Positions 22,208 through 33,724 of a stretch of DNA of 64,000 bases are shown in pieces. Location: positions 119,486,891 through 119,550,890 of the forward strand of contig CM043947.1 of NCBI GenBank assembly GCA_014529385.2. Direction: 5' to 3'. Both the position numbers and the translations under genes were made by a program. The stretch comes from Adiantum capillus-veneris. Its lineage: Eukaryota > Streptophyta > Polypodiopsida > Polypodiales > Pteridaceae. Each line of letters begins with the position of its first letter. Within the stretch, counting starts at the first letter, position 1. The notes below the pieces were generated by a model. It saw only the letters and a program-made list of their open reading frames with translations. It did no database searches and was not told the DNA's origin.

Positions 22208-23090
22208 CTAGGTAAGAGGGTGAGTTTTTAGCGAGTCTGGTTGGCTGTGCCCCAAACTGATTGACCCCTGGTCCCCCCCTTGTGAATGCATATCAAAGTT
22301 CATTTGTGATCTTGCCTCAAATTCTTCAATGGGAGGTAAGATCTCATTTTTCTCCTTCCCAGTGATACTTATTTGTTGGTTCATCCTGTTAGATTCATTT
22401 GCTTCCCGGATTTGCTTCCATAGGTCATCTAGACTGTGACAATCCTTACCCATCCCTACCAATGTTTTAAGCTGGAAACCATCAATTGTCACATCTGTTG
22501 TATTTGGCACTATGATAGGTTCTCTCCTAGACTCAGAGGCAGTCATGAGTCCCTCCTTCATGTCTACTTGTTTCTCTAGAGTTGGTGTGATAGGGGTTGG
22601 AGCTCGCACCTCGTGCCAACTTGCAGGTTTACCAAGCGGGTTTTCTATCACGGATTGGGTTGTTTCAATCATCTTCTGACACATTTCCAACCTCTGTTTT
22701 TCTAGTTTCGCATATGGATCAGTCATCCATCTTTGCTCTTGGTTTTGGTTGTTTTTGAGTCTGGCTTCGTATGCTTTTAAAAGTGCGTCAAGCTGCTCAT
22801 TTACTTTTTCTAACAACACTGATCCCCCGATCCTGCACTTTTGGGTTCTACTATTTCCTTGGCCCCTTTGGTTGTAGCAATGTGTGAACTTAAACTAGTT
22901 AGCTCCTTTAACTACTCCAATCTATCCTTTGTGTGTTTTAACTCCTCGGATAGGTCCGTTTGCTCTCGTTCTCTCCTGGCTTTCATACGAGCCCTTCTAG
23001 CTTTCCACGTGCTTCTTTGATTTTTCAATTCTACACTAGGAGCATCGGTTTTTGGCTCTTCAATTATGGGTTCGTTTGTTCTTCTTTGAG
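22208..23090 (-). pseudogene. Gypsy 1 gag-protease spacer, coiled-coil-like
   Basis: The frame from 22,819 (LEKVNEQLDALLKAYEAR...) to 22,208 is charged and helical-looking. The preceding 23,090-22,820 stretch is also rich in K, R and E but frameshifted. The LDALLKAYEAR block is matched in gypsy element 2 (LDAILKAYEAR near 47,170), so this is a conserved part of the lineage's polyprotein. No enzymatic motif is seen. Confidence 0.65.
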
Positions 23091-23091
23091 T

Positions 23092-24231
23092 CTATGCCCT
23101 TGTGATTGCCTGAATAGGTATTACTGTTTCGTTTTCTGACCCTCCACTGGAAGGCACTGCTTCCAGCATGTTCAAAGTAGTGTTTGCTCCTTTGCTCGGG
23201 TTCTTAGGACAATCAGTAATCAAGTGAGTAATTCCACACTCGGTGCAATACGTGTTGACTCTAATGATTTCATCATGAGGACAGTCCCTTAGCCAATGAT
23301 CTCTGCCACACTTGTAGCAGGGTCCCTTAGGCTGTTGAGGTGCTCCTTGAGCTCCTCTCTGTTGGTAATTATGCCTCTTCCCGCACATGCCTCAGTTGGC
23401 TATGAACAATAATGTTCGTTCATCCAAGTTGTATCTTCCTTCTCCTGCAGCCTGGGCAGCTATTGGTGGTCCTGTACTTCCAATCATGCGCCAAGGTTCT
23501 TGCGTTTTAGGTTCTTTCGGTGGGTAATAGACAGGATTTGCTGCATATCCATTGGGTTCTTCGTAATATGCATGCACAGGTACCAAAGCCTTTTCTTCTG
23601 GTTCGTTTACCATTGGTGCATATCTTATGCCGACCGGTCGTACTCCTGGTAGGGGTGGTTGTTGCCCTAATACTGGTTGTGGTCTTTCAACTTTTATAGG
23701 TCCTAGTAGGTTACCTGCTTGATACCTAGGCATCAATGGGATTTGAGGAGATGCTACCTGAGCTTGGGGAGCATATGGTCTCTCTCTCACATATCCCTTG
23801 TTATAATAACATTCCTCTATCACATGGTTTGTCCATTTTTGTTCAATTGCACACCACTTTGACTGCTAAGCTTGAGGCTTAGCATACATATTAATTTTTT
23901 TTAGCACTTTCTTCACAAGCTGTTCCTGGCTTACAGCTACTTCTGCTCTCAGTGTTGTCTTAGCGGACTTGCTTCCACTTTGTTGTGAGGATGAATCATC
24001 ATCAAGTTCCTTGAATTCACCCTCCTTGTAGACTACACAATTGTCTACAAGGTAAAGAGCTTCCTTAGTTAACTCATTTAATGTTGTGCTCCTCTTCATA
24101 TGTAAGTCCTTCTGAAGATTTGTGTTTCTCAGTCCTTGAATAAATATAAGCATAAGTCTGGACAGGGTTGGTAGTTCTTCCACAGGGCATAACTTCACAT
24201 ATCTTTTTAGTCGTAGGGCTGCCTTTCGCAC
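23092..24231 (-). pseudogene. Gypsy 1 gag, C-terminal half with two zinc knuckles
   Basis: One frame runs from 24,231 to 23,092, broken only by a TAG (about 23,866) and a TGA (about 23,390). It contains RLKRYVKLCPVEELP, DLHMKRSTTLNELTKEALYL and, at the C-terminus, two CCHC knuckles: CYKCGRDHWLRDC and CTECGITHLITDC. These bind the packaged RNA. A proline-rich section (23,500-23,800) joins capsid and nucleocapsid parts. Confidence 0.85.
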
Positions 24232-24284
24232 AGATTCCCCTTCTTTCTCTTTGAATTTATAGATTTGTGAGACGGTATTATGAG

Positions 24285-24524
24285 CTATCCCCTTTGTGAG
24301 AATTCCTCAATAAACTCGCCAAAAACCTCCTCCATAGACTCAAAATCTCTACGCTCCATGGAGTCAAACCAAGTAGCGGCATCCTCTTCTAGGGTAAGTC
24401 CAAACCCTGCAAATTGAGTAGGGAAGTCCAAAACTTCTTTAGCTTTAATTGCACGCACGAAGGCTGCTACATGATCCCTAGGATCTCTGTTTTCTTTGTA
24501 TTTCTTGTTTACCCATTTTTGCAC
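24285..24524 (-). pseudogene. Gypsy 1 gag, capsid (retrotransposon gag) domain
   Basis: NRDPRDHVAAFVRAIKAK, FAGFGLTLEEDAATWFDSM and EEVFGEFIEEFSQRG form a typical gag capsid segment. A one-base deletion around 24,285 shifts SQRG into a TAG; the family's following segment IAHNTVSQIYKFKEKEGES is readable in the next frame and joins the C-terminal half. Confidence 0.8.
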
Positions 24525-24824
24525 CTAAGAAGGTCTAATTCTACGATGGTCTACAAATCTCATCATTGGTTCTCCGCGTCCTACTCAATAAACCTCCTCT
24601 GGCCTTTGATAGTGGGAGGGTTCCTCTCCCAGAGATGCTCCTAAGCCATAATTTTTGATGGTTCTTGCAAGAGGTGGTTCATCTCTGCAAACTCGTTCTA
24701 TGGGTTGCCTTTCGGGCTTTGCCAACTCTTAAGTTTTTGGTTTACTCTCGCCTTGATACTGTGAATAGAGTGGTGGTTCTTGTAATTCTCTTAGCCCTCG
24801 TGTGGCTGGATAACCACCTTTGTT

Positions 24825-25628
24825 TCATGCTTGTTCTAATGTCACACTTTGTTGAAGCCATGCTTGCAATGATGGTTGGGTTGCCTGTTGGTTCTGGTAG
24901 TTGATGGTCTGCTGTCGACTAGAATGTGATGTTGCACCATACTCCTCTGAAAATGGATTTTTTGACTTGCTAGGGGTATAGGTGGACCTTGGTACTTCTT
25001 CGGAGGCATATGTTGATGTTTTTGGAACTGTTGCCTTTTCTACCTCCTCTCGCAGAATTTGTTTGTATTCTCGCCCGTACCTGTCAACAGAAATGATATC
25101 CTTCCCCATAGCAATTTCATAAGAGAACAAGTAAAGAACCTTGTCATTGCTTAATTCATTTGGGAACGGTTCTTTGCATTGAAAGTAAGAGACTACTCCC
25201 TCGCTCTCATCCTTGTAAATTCCCACATTCTCATTATAGGTAGAGACTCTAGTTGCTTTTTTGTCATACATAAAAAGAGCTCCAGGTCGATCAATTTTTG
25301 GGGGCGGCTCTTGAGTCTTTGAGACCATTTTTCCTTTTGCCACATTATCTCCATACCTGTTGTAATCCTTAGGGTTGCTAACTATCAGATAGTGGTTCTC
25401 CTTTTCATCTCGGAATCTATCTCCATCATCATAGACTTGAATTATCTCTAGTCTCTGAGAAGGCCGTTCCTCTATACAAACACACTTGCGTCCCCGATAG
25501 TCAGAATAAACTAGGGCTCCCCGATAGTTAGAATAAACTAGGGCTCCCCGAGAGTTTGTTCCTTCTAAGAAGATTATAGTGAACTTGGCATTGTTCAAAG
25601 GTTTTTGGGAGGTGCTTCCTCCTAGCAT
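24825..25628 (-). pseudogene. Extra N-terminal gag domain of gypsy 1
   Basis: A 267-codon frame upstream of capsid. It shows an in-frame duplication (two RGALVYS blocks near residues 27-45), then YFQCKEPFPNELSNDKVLYL and DIISVDRYGREYKQI, ending in a Q-rich segment. Gypsy element 2 has the same module (FHKCVEPYARELTTHKNLYA, VPIDLERYTYKG at 48,830-48,990). The domain is not one I can name. Confidence 0.6.
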
Positions 25629-26264
25629 TGGTCCTTCACCGGAGAAACCTCCTGGCTTTGACTACTGATCATGAAGAAGGACTTATCTGATAAAGTATCA
25701 GTATCACTACCTTCCTCAATGATTGGGGTTAATGGATCTAGCCTTGCCTGGGTTACACTTTCCTCAGTGGATACTAAGCTACCCTAATCACCTGCCACTT
25801 TTTGGTCTTTAGGAATGTGTCTTCCTGATCTTAAATTCATCAAACTTAGCAATGCAATTTATCACAAATCCAACCACTCACCTGGCAAGGGATCAGTTTT
25901 CGCACAACTTCTTGCCTTGCTGCTGCTGAATATACTTGTACACAAGCGTTTAATATCAGCAATCGAATCAAAGCATTTAGCTGCTGGAGGTGGTCTTAGT
26001 AATGATTGGTATAATTGAAGGGTTAATCCCAACCACTATTGTACTCTATACACTTTTGATGCTCTTGATTAGGTCTGTCAATTCTGGACTGTACACCACC
26101 CAAGTGTTTGTTAGTATAGAGGTAAAGTCTTAATTCTTTCTTATCTCCGTCAAAAAGGTCAAACAAATTCCAATTTCACTTTTGAAAGAAGTTATGAAAC
26201 CCTTAAGTCAATTAGAACCTCCAGGTATGTCAAGAGTTCAACTTTGTCCAAAAAATGACCCTGT

Positions 26265-27028
26265 AGACATCCTACACGTAGGATGTCTTTTTGCTTTGTT
26301 TCAGCCAAAATTTGCAATGTAGACTTCCCTGGATGTGCTGAGCTTCCAGCTGTTCTTACTTTTTGGTTTGGACACCTATAAGCTGGTCAACTTATCAAAA
26401 ATCTGTTTCAGAAGCCTAATGTCCATTCTGATGAATTCATCAGTCAAATCAACTCCAAAAATCAACTCCAAATTGGACCAAACTTGACTAGGAGGTTTGT
26501 CTAAGGCTATATGAGAGCTTGGTATGTCTCAGATAGGATTTTGGACTTTTCATCATGCATTAGACATACTACTCCTAGGATGTCTTCTGCAACAGAATTT
26601 AGCCCTACTTGGTCCAAAGCCTTTCCTTTGATGTGCTGAGCTCACTGGTGTGTTTAGATTTGTGTTTGAATGTCAACAGACTCCAAAATTAGCTATTCTA
26701 GCCTTTTTCAGTCAAAAATGCTAAAGTCTGCTTAAACTCCAATTTTCTCACCCAATTAAGATGAAACCTTTCACATGCATTCAATAAATCATGTAGATCA
26801 TGCACATGAAGACATCCTATGGTTTTGGTCTTAAAATAATGCCTTGGCACAATTTGAGTAGGATGTCTGGCAATTCCTGTCTTTTGGCCACAATCTATCA
26901 AGACATGGTCAATCTTCCACTTTCCAGGTGAAAATAGGGTAAAACCTACTTTTTTAACACTCTGGTCAACTCATATTCTCCTAATTCCTGCCAGATCACC
27001 CTGTAGACATCCTACGCGTAGGATATCT
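26265..27028. repeat. Array of 24-bp palindromes in the gypsy 1 leader
   Basis: Between the primer binding site and gag, the palindrome with half-site AGACATCCTA and complement TAGGATGTCT occurs at 26,265-26,288 (perfect arms), 26,562-26,585 (diverged left arm) and 27,005-27,028 (one mismatch, centre CGCG). Half-sites occur at about 26,811 and 26,858, and another in the LTR at about 27,894. The region encodes no protein. Confidence 0.9.
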
Positions 27029-27525
27029 TTTTTCCTTAAAATTTAATTTTTCTCTGTCAGTGGGCTTCCCTATGCTCTGCAGATCTCTCAACAATACTCA
27101 CAGAAACTTTTGGACTTCAATTCAACTTCTAAACACAATTTACCGTCTTTTACAGCTCTTTGATGAGCCTAACAACAAATATAACATGCATGAAGTGCTC
27201 CAGATCATAAATCATGATGTCCTACTTACCCTACTCCTACTCATGAGATGGTGATTTTGGTGTCTCGGTTGCTTCCTGGTCTCTCAGAGACTCTCAAGCT
27301 ATCTTCTCACCGCATCTACCACTCCAATTCCTACTCTCCACACCACAACCTAACTAATACTACCTAAGTCGAAGGATCTAGGTCAGACACACGCTCCCTA
27401 AACTCCTCCTAAGACCTAGAGAGTCCACCAGCCTCTGATCCTATCTAACTGTAATATAAGACTCTAACAAGCCAAAGAATCCCTATCCTCAAGGACTAGT
27501 CTCAGTCACCTACCTAGGGTTTTTG

Positions 27526-27543
27526 TCCCCGGCAGCGGCGCTA
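27526..27543 (-). other. Gypsy 1 primer binding site (tRNA-Asp type)
   Basis: The plus strand reads TCCCCGGCAGCGGCGCTA, matching the 3' end of plant tRNA-Asp (TCCCCGGCAACGGCGCCA) with two differences. The minus-strand element therefore would prime with tRNA-Asp. It lies one base from the LTR end. Confidence 0.75.
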
Positions 27544-27544
27544 A

Positions 27545-28390
27545 TGTTGGCGGATACGCTGCGACGTACGTCAGCACAGCTAGAACTCACCTAACAAGAT
27601 TTGTCAGCTAAGGACGAAGCTCGACCCGCAAGTGCATGGAAACAAGCATAGGGTGTCAACCTACACTCGACCGACTATTGACTACTTCCTACAGAGGTCG
27701 CTACCCAATGTCTAAGTTACAACCTTCAAAAGTACACAGGAGGAGATTTCCTACAATGCTTCCAAGAGCCAAATACCCATCAGACGCTCTTGAAACGCTA
27801 CAAAACTTGAGGGATATCCTATTAACACCAATAGGCCACTCTCCATAAGGTTCGTGACCCAAATTCCTACCCAAAAACACATGGTGCAAAATCACGTAGG
27901 ATGTCTGATAGGTTTTCGTAGGTCGTCGGTTTTGAAAACTAAGGTGCCTAATGTGTAGCTCTACTCAATACGAGCGCGTGGATATGCTGAAAAAAGCAAA
28001 AACAGACACCATATGCTCACTGAATCACCAGAAATAGCTCGCGTGTCAATCTCGCGAAGCCGGGCCGTACACACGCAATGTAGGTGTTGGCGTGTAGCTC
28101 TCTCTGAGGGCAACACACTGCACTTCTCCGCACTCGATTCTGACCACCAGTGTGCGTGTAGCGTCAAGATAAACTCTCACTCTCTCTCGTACACAAAATA
28201 CGCTTCTCACAGACACTTCCTAAAACTGAACAAAAGGGTCTTTCATTAAGGTCAAAATTTGGTATAAATACCTTCCAAATACAATATCTCATGTTCCAAA
28301 GTAAAATCCTACCCAGTGTACTGGCAAAAATAATGTACAAAGTTGGAAACTTCTGCAAGCCCCAAGTGTTTACAAATGAAATTACAGGTT
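27545..28390 (-). mobile_element. 5' LTR of gypsy 1 (outer end approximate)
   Basis: The LTR begins at TGTTGGCGG next to the primer binding site; on the minus strand this is its 3' end ...CCGCCAACA. A palindromic GGTATAAATACC at 28,261-28,272 is a possible TATA element. The outer boundary is a guess, because no matching 3' LTR was found at 16.6-18 kb and no target duplication could be identified. Confidence 0.5.
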
Positions 28391-28429
28391 TTTTTCTTAA
28401 TCAAGGAATGACTACATAGGATTTCTTTC

Positions 28430-29268
28430 TTTTCGTATTCCACCAGTCTCCAGTTGAGTGTGGCCGCCAGTCTTCTACTAGCATCCTTTTTATCACAATT
28501 TACACTGGAGCAGGTTGCTTGCGCACAGAACCTTTGGGGAGCTAGTCCGTTAAGACCTAGTACAATTGGCCCTATGCCTAGGACGAGTGTGCCTCCTACA
28601 CTGAGCGTCCCTACACCTCAATTGAGTGTGCCAATTACACCAACGGCTCATCCTTCTTGGAGATAAGGTAGGCATCATTTTGGAGGTGGTGATTGTTGTG
28701 ATAGTGGTTCTACCGATGCGTCCAAACCACCAAGAGAGCGTCCATATCTCTCTTCAGTAGATAGTTCACTGATTGGCAGACCAGTTACACCTTGGGGATC
28801 ACATGAGCATGATCCTAGCAAGGTGTACAAGACCAGAGATGGGGCTGTTGTCATGGATAGGGTCAAAAAGGCAACGGTGGATTCAGTAGCTCTATATAGT
28901 TTATTTTGTCCACTCTGTGATGGATATTTGGGATGATTAGGATGATGAAAGAAATAATTACATCGTCCACGCCACTCACAGAGAGTACATGCTGGCAGAG
29001 GGGTACGATCCAATTTTGAATGACCGGATCTTGAGCGTGGTGATTGCCGAAATGTCACACCATCAATCAGAGGTGAGAAGTACAAGGCCGATCATCCAAA
29101 GTCGCCTTGGTTGGTCGCAAAGGAGTGGTCAGAGATTGCACGAGAGACATAGGACAATCCTCAGAGATTTAAGTAGCAGAGAGATGCAACTAGAGCATGT
29201 TTGGAGTCTGCTGGAGCGTTACATCATGGGAGTGGGGACTACGAAACTCTTCGGCATGAGTTTATAAG
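28430..29268 (+). pseudogene. Unrecognised decayed coding stretch A (proline-rich start)
   Basis: Plus-strand frames connect as PRTSVPPTLSVPTPQLSVP (28,580-28,640), then RPYLSSVDSSLIGRPVTPWG and KVYKTRDGAVVMDRVKKAT (28,740-28,890), then MDIWDD, a stop, and DDERNNYIVHATHREYML, GYDPILNDRILSVVIAEMSH and on to LERYIMGVGTTKLFGM (28,920-29,265). At least one frameshift and one stop are present. I do not recognise the family. It lies beside a CACTA transposase, and another proline-rich stretch follows at 37 kb, so an accessory transposon protein is possible. Confidence 0.4.
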
Positions 29269-29687
29269 TATTATACATACGCTTTAAATTACCGAATATG
29301 TATATGTTTCCTTAATATTTATCTTATGGTTAATTGTTTATTTTGCAGGAAGTTGCCATGAAGCGCCCTCCGACACGCTGAGAGGAGAAGTATGGGTACA
29401 AGCATATAGACTTGTGGCTCTTTTGACCCAGTTTTGGGAGAAGGGAGAGCACTTTGAAAATATCCAAGTGTTTACCGCGCTATTTTACTTCGTCTGTAGA
29501 GAGAAGGTGTAAATTCAATGAGAGAAACAAGAGAGAGTAGGGCGGGGTTTTTTTTGTGCGTTTAAAGTATTACCGCAACTTTATCCACTGTTATTACCAT
29601 TGTTATTACCATTGTTATTACTGCGCTCATTACCATCATTACATTCGCTGCCCAAATTTAGCGCCTAAACTTTCAAATTATGGCTTA

Positions 29688-29711
29688 CCCCCCCCCCCCC
29701 CCCCCCCCCCC
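29688..29711. repeat. Poly-C tract, 24 nt
   Basis: Uninterrupted run of 24 C residues (G on the minus strand), followed by TCCTCCCCC. A second run of 20 C lies at 29,967-29,986. Confidence 0.95.
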
Positions 29712-29843
29712 TCCTCCCCCAATCCAAATTTTGGTGTTTCTCTCCTCTCATTATGTTTAAAAGAATATTGTATATAATTTTCAAATATAAAAAAGAAGAG
29801 AAAGAGAGAAAGGGAAAGAGGGGGGAGAAGGAGGCGGGGGATA

Positions 29844-30118
29844 TAAGGCCTGGTTCCGATGCTGCAGCGGAAATGCTTCCGAGAGCGGCGTTTAAGCTAG
29901 GTGGCAAAAGCCTATTTGCTGCAGCAGGTATCATCTTCCTCCAGGCCCGCGATTTTTCTTCTGACACCCCCCCCCCCCCCCCCCCCTTCGAAAGAGCTGC
30001 TGGCCTCTCTCCATCTCTCTCTGTTTTTCGCTCTTCTTCCTCCAACACCGTTCAGAGGAGGCGATAGTAGACTTGCAGAAAGCCTTTCTTCCTCTAGCCT
30101 CGTTTGAACCCAGCCTTA
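29844..30118. mobile_element. Candidate small inverted-repeat element (MITE-like)
   Basis: TAAGGCCTGGTTC at 29,844-29,856 is roughly mirrored by GAACCCAGCCTTA at 30,106-30,118, giving imperfect terminal inverted repeats around ~275 bp. The 20-nt poly-C tract and two CTGCAGC motifs lie inside. No clear target duplication is seen, so this is tentative. Confidence 0.25.
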
Positions 30119-30258
30119 GATTACCCTTGGTTACAACTAAAATAATCATTGTCAATTGATCAACATAATTGAGCATATTCTAAAATCTAAAGAGAGGAAG
30201 AGGAGGGAGAGACTCGGTGAATGGATTACATGACCAAAAAACTATAACTGCAAAATGT

Positions 30259-31005
30259 TTATGAATCATCTTCCAAAAGATCTCTACATGAAGCATCACC
30301 CAATTCTAAGCCCATGGATCCTAAATCAATAAAGAGAGAAACGGAATTGTCGTTTGTGGATGCATTTCCAACTGCATCATCTTCAAGTTCGTCATCCTCT
30401 ATCTCATCATCTTTATCGTCATGACAATCATCCTCGCTAAGACTTCTTGCCGCCGGACTTGATTCATTGACCTCCCTCTCCTTTGTTTCCACCTCATCCA
30501 AAGTCTGAGGTGGAAGAGGGTCGAAGATAGTCTCCACTTCATTAGTGGAAAAATTGTTCTCCCCCGAGGTGTTACGGGACTTACGAACCAAAGTTTTGGT
30601 TGGTGGATTGCTGGGATATAGATGACCTATAAAATAGAAGCTCAAAGTGAGTAACATTGGTATAACTAACACCACAACAAGTAAATAAGAATAAAAAATG
30701 TACATGTCACTCACCTACTCACAATTGCGCGGTAAAACTAAATTGTCATACCTCCCTGTGTGATGCACACTAGTGTCCACCATGTAGAGGCCATTCTCAT
30801 GTCGTCTAGACACATTTGCAAACCACTTGCACTCAAAGATTAAGCTATGAAAGGTTCTAAAATTAACCTTTAGTATCCTTTCAATAGTTCTACAGTACCT
30901 GGCTTCATCACCGTCTATGTCAAAGTTTCTCATCATGGCACAATCCATGGTGGTTCTATGCTCGTCAATGTGGCGCGTACAAAAGTGATGACCCTTTGAC
31001 CACAT
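30259..31005 (-). pseudogene. CACTA transposase C-terminus: DUF4216 domain and acidic tail
   Basis: The frame 31,005-30,715 shows the DUF4216 signature ARYCRTIERILKVNFRTFHS, LIFECKWFANVSRR, YMVDTSVHHTGRYDNLVLP. A GTGAGT donor (30,714-30,709) and a TTTTATAG acceptor (ending 30,627) bracket an ~88-bp intron. The apparent hydrophobic N-terminus of the next open frame (MSDMYIFYSYLLVVVL) is translated intron and not a membrane segment. After it comes a tail rich in acidic residues (DDKDDEIEDDELEDDA), readable in one of two frames. The domain is usually found C-terminal to TNP2 in plant En/Spm elements. Confidence 0.75.
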
Positions 31006-31329
31006 AGAGTTAAAGGAAAGGCACTACAAAATAGAAAAATATATTAATTTATCAAATACATATTAAAGATAATTTCAAGAAATACCAAGACAATATGGTT
31101 TAGGTATATGAGTACTCTACCTTTGGTACGCAGCCTCATGCATACTCCCATTCTTTGCTGGTGATGTCTTCTTCGTGCGCTTTGCCTCGATCATTCTCTC
31201 ATGACTCCACTCTGCACTAATGAGATCTGGGAAGCATGTAAGGTGTCTAGGCACTGGGGGTGCCCTCCTTCCTCCATGTGCTTGTTTCCATGCTTCCCTC
31301 TCTTGCAAACGCCTGGCCTTTGCCACTGT

Positions 31330-31836
31330 TCACAAGTCCACCCACTTGGTCATAATCTTTGCATTGAGAATGCAAAAGTTATCGACCACTCGGGATAGAT
31401 TCATATCCATGTTAAGTAGTTTCCCCTTTCCACTTGTCAAGTGTGAAGTCATCCTTGCATCATCCTCGTCTGACAACATGCGAGGCATTGAAGAATCAAC
31501 TTGTGCCAAATACTCTGATATGTAAACAAATGCCTCTTGAACAATCCACCTTGCGGCCATACATGCCTTTGGTTGAGACCGTAGCTGCACAAAATTTGTG
31601 AGAGTCTTTAAAAACCTCTCTAAGAAGAACATCCATTGTGCGTGCACTACTCCACATATAGCTATCTTCTCCACCACGTGAACCAAGAGGTGAATTTGAC
31701 TAAGAAGGACCGATCGAGGAAATGCACCTTCAATGGCACACACAGTTATTGTTGCAAGTGTTTGAGCAGCAGGGATAGCATCTATTTCGATTTCCTTGGA
31801 GCTCACAAATCTGCAAGAAAACACACAAGGATACAC
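31330..31836 (-). pseudogene. CACTA transposase DUF4218 domain
   Basis: The 168-codon frame contains FPRSVLLSQIHLLVHVVEK, IAICGVVHAQWMFFLERFLK, MAARWIVQEAFVYISEYLA and SMPRMLSDEDD, the DUF4218 signature of plant TNP2-type transposases. The upstream exon end GLKYHDWHKMLQ is at about 32,060-32,100 and is separated by an intron-like gap. The domain looks intact; the state of splicing is unknown. Confidence 0.85.
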
Positions 31837-32019
31837 TAAGTGCTAGTTGAAATTATTGTGTACATAAAAATGGTGTAGTTGAGTGGAGCCTTGTGGTGTA
31901 CCTTACTAGCTCTCCTAATTTGAAAATAGTGTCCCTGACTTTCTTGTCCCGACATATACACATACTCACCAGCAGAATGAACTACAATGTAAATTAGGCA
32001 AAGGGAAAGTGAGTGATAG

Positions 32020-33610
32020 TCATACACACAAACTATAGATAGAATAGGGAGTATGAAGATTATCTGAAGCATCTTGTGCCAATCGTGGTACTTCAACCCA
32101 TACAATTGAACGCTTCCACCCTTCTTCACTTTTGTGAAAGCTCCCTTTAGCGACCTTGTGTATCCTGTTGGTGTGCGAATAGAGCTGATGGTACCCTTCA
32201 CCTTGTCTAATTATTATTTTTCTAGCATCCATGGTGCTTTAGGAAGCACAATCTTTCCATTTGGGGCACGCCGTGGAGTGGCAGAGGTGGGGAGATGTTT
32301 TAAAAGCCTCAAATCCTCCCTCGCACCCAAAGATTCCTTCTTGCCAATAATGTGGTCCCATAGTGTTTGGGCTACAATCTTGAATATGTGCATGGGATCC
32401 AAGAGGTGTTGTATTTTTAAGTCCTTCCAATATGGAAGCCTTAAAAATATGGAATACCTTGACATACCTTTTGGTGGAGGACACGTAGCCGAATTGTTCT
32501 TGTGGTGATGGTTGCCCAATCTACCATCGTGAGCTGTAGAGGAGCCTTTCCATTTTTTGGAGCCTTGTGCTTGTTATGCCCTTGGAGTAAGAAACGATGG
32601 TTGTATGGATAGATTAACTTGCGCAAGGAGTCTGGCCTCTCCGTCACCAACGATGGCCTTCAAGTAGGACATGCATTGTGCCCTAACGTGGACAACCCTG
32701 CATACATATCATATGGTTAGAGAGATGAGTGAACTAAAGTGAGATAAAGGAAGAGAGGGAATGAGGGAAAGAGAGATAGAGGATAGGGGGTTATCAGAAA
32801 TCTCTCCAAGCCCAGGATAGTCATGCATAGTCCACATAAGGATTCCCCTCACTTGAGCCTCTCTCCCCCCCTTTGCAAGTGATACATCAACAACAAGAAT
32901 GCCTCTCCATAACTCCTCCAACTTCTCAATGAGGGGCTCAAGGTATTTTACACTTTGTACTTCCCTTGCACAAGCAAGGAAAGAAATATATTTCCCTTCT
33001 TGGTTGTCTCCCATGGTGGAATATTGTAGTTGATGATCACCACAGGCCAAGTGCTCCATGAAGTAGACTTAGTGCTGAAGGGGTTTGACACCATCACTTG
33101 CTAACCCAAGCATCAAGTGTTGAGGCTCCAACCCAAACTCTGGCCATTGAGTTTCGATGTGCCTCCATGCAGATGAACTAGCAGGGACACGCATCATTCC
33201 ATCATTTGAGCGATGGTTTGTGTGTCACACGTGAAGCTCCATAGTAGACCTGCTTTTAAACATGTGTTGGATGTAAGGAATTAATAAAAAATGTCTTAAT
33301 ACCTTGTGGGATAGGTGTGCCCCGCTCACACCTGTCTTGTATCGTGCCTCCCCTCACAAGGGACATGAGGTAGCATGTGCATGCTCATTGCGATATAGCA
33401 TGCAGTCATTGATGCACACATGGATGCGCTCATACTCCATTCCAAGTGCAGTGACATACGATCTAGCTCGTCGACGATCTGGAGGCATGTGGTGATCTTC
33501 TAGAAACATTTTGCCCATCAAACTACAACAAACATGCGTATTAGTATAATTCCTAGAAGACGACACCATAAAGAGAGAGGGAGAGAGTATATAAAAGCCA
33601 CATTCCATAC
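32020..33610 (-). pseudogene. CACTA transposase TNP2 core
   Basis: Minus-strand pieces in order: GMEYERIHVCINDCMLYRNE (about 33,400-33,460), then PLIEKLEELWRGILVVDVS and LMWTMHDYPGLGEISDNPL (32,780-32,950), then LPYWKDLKIQHLLDPMHI (32,385-32,440) and GYTRSLKGAFTKVKKGG to LYGLKYHDWHKMLQ (32,060-32,170). These match the TNP2 transposase of En/Spm elements. Expected spans are missing or shifted between pieces, so introns and decay both contribute. The strand and order agree with the DUF4218 and DUF4216 domains below it. Confidence 0.8.
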
Positions 33611-33724
33611 TTACAGAAGTAGTGCATCGACACTTGCATTACTCCAACCGAAGTTTGCTTGCAAGTTGAGTACTTCCAATGATGCTCGGAGCACCGAGTA
33701 CCGTGCACCGTCGTAAAGAGGTGT

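Noticed and set aside
26265-27028. CRISPR array
   Set aside because: Repeats are palindromic, few, unevenly spaced (297 and 443 bases) and lie in a eukaryotic retroelement leader.
30626-30714. Apparent membrane segment at the start of the 30,259-30,714 frame
   Set aside because: The hydrophobic residues are encoded between a GTGAGT donor and a TTTTATAG acceptor, so they are most likely intron.
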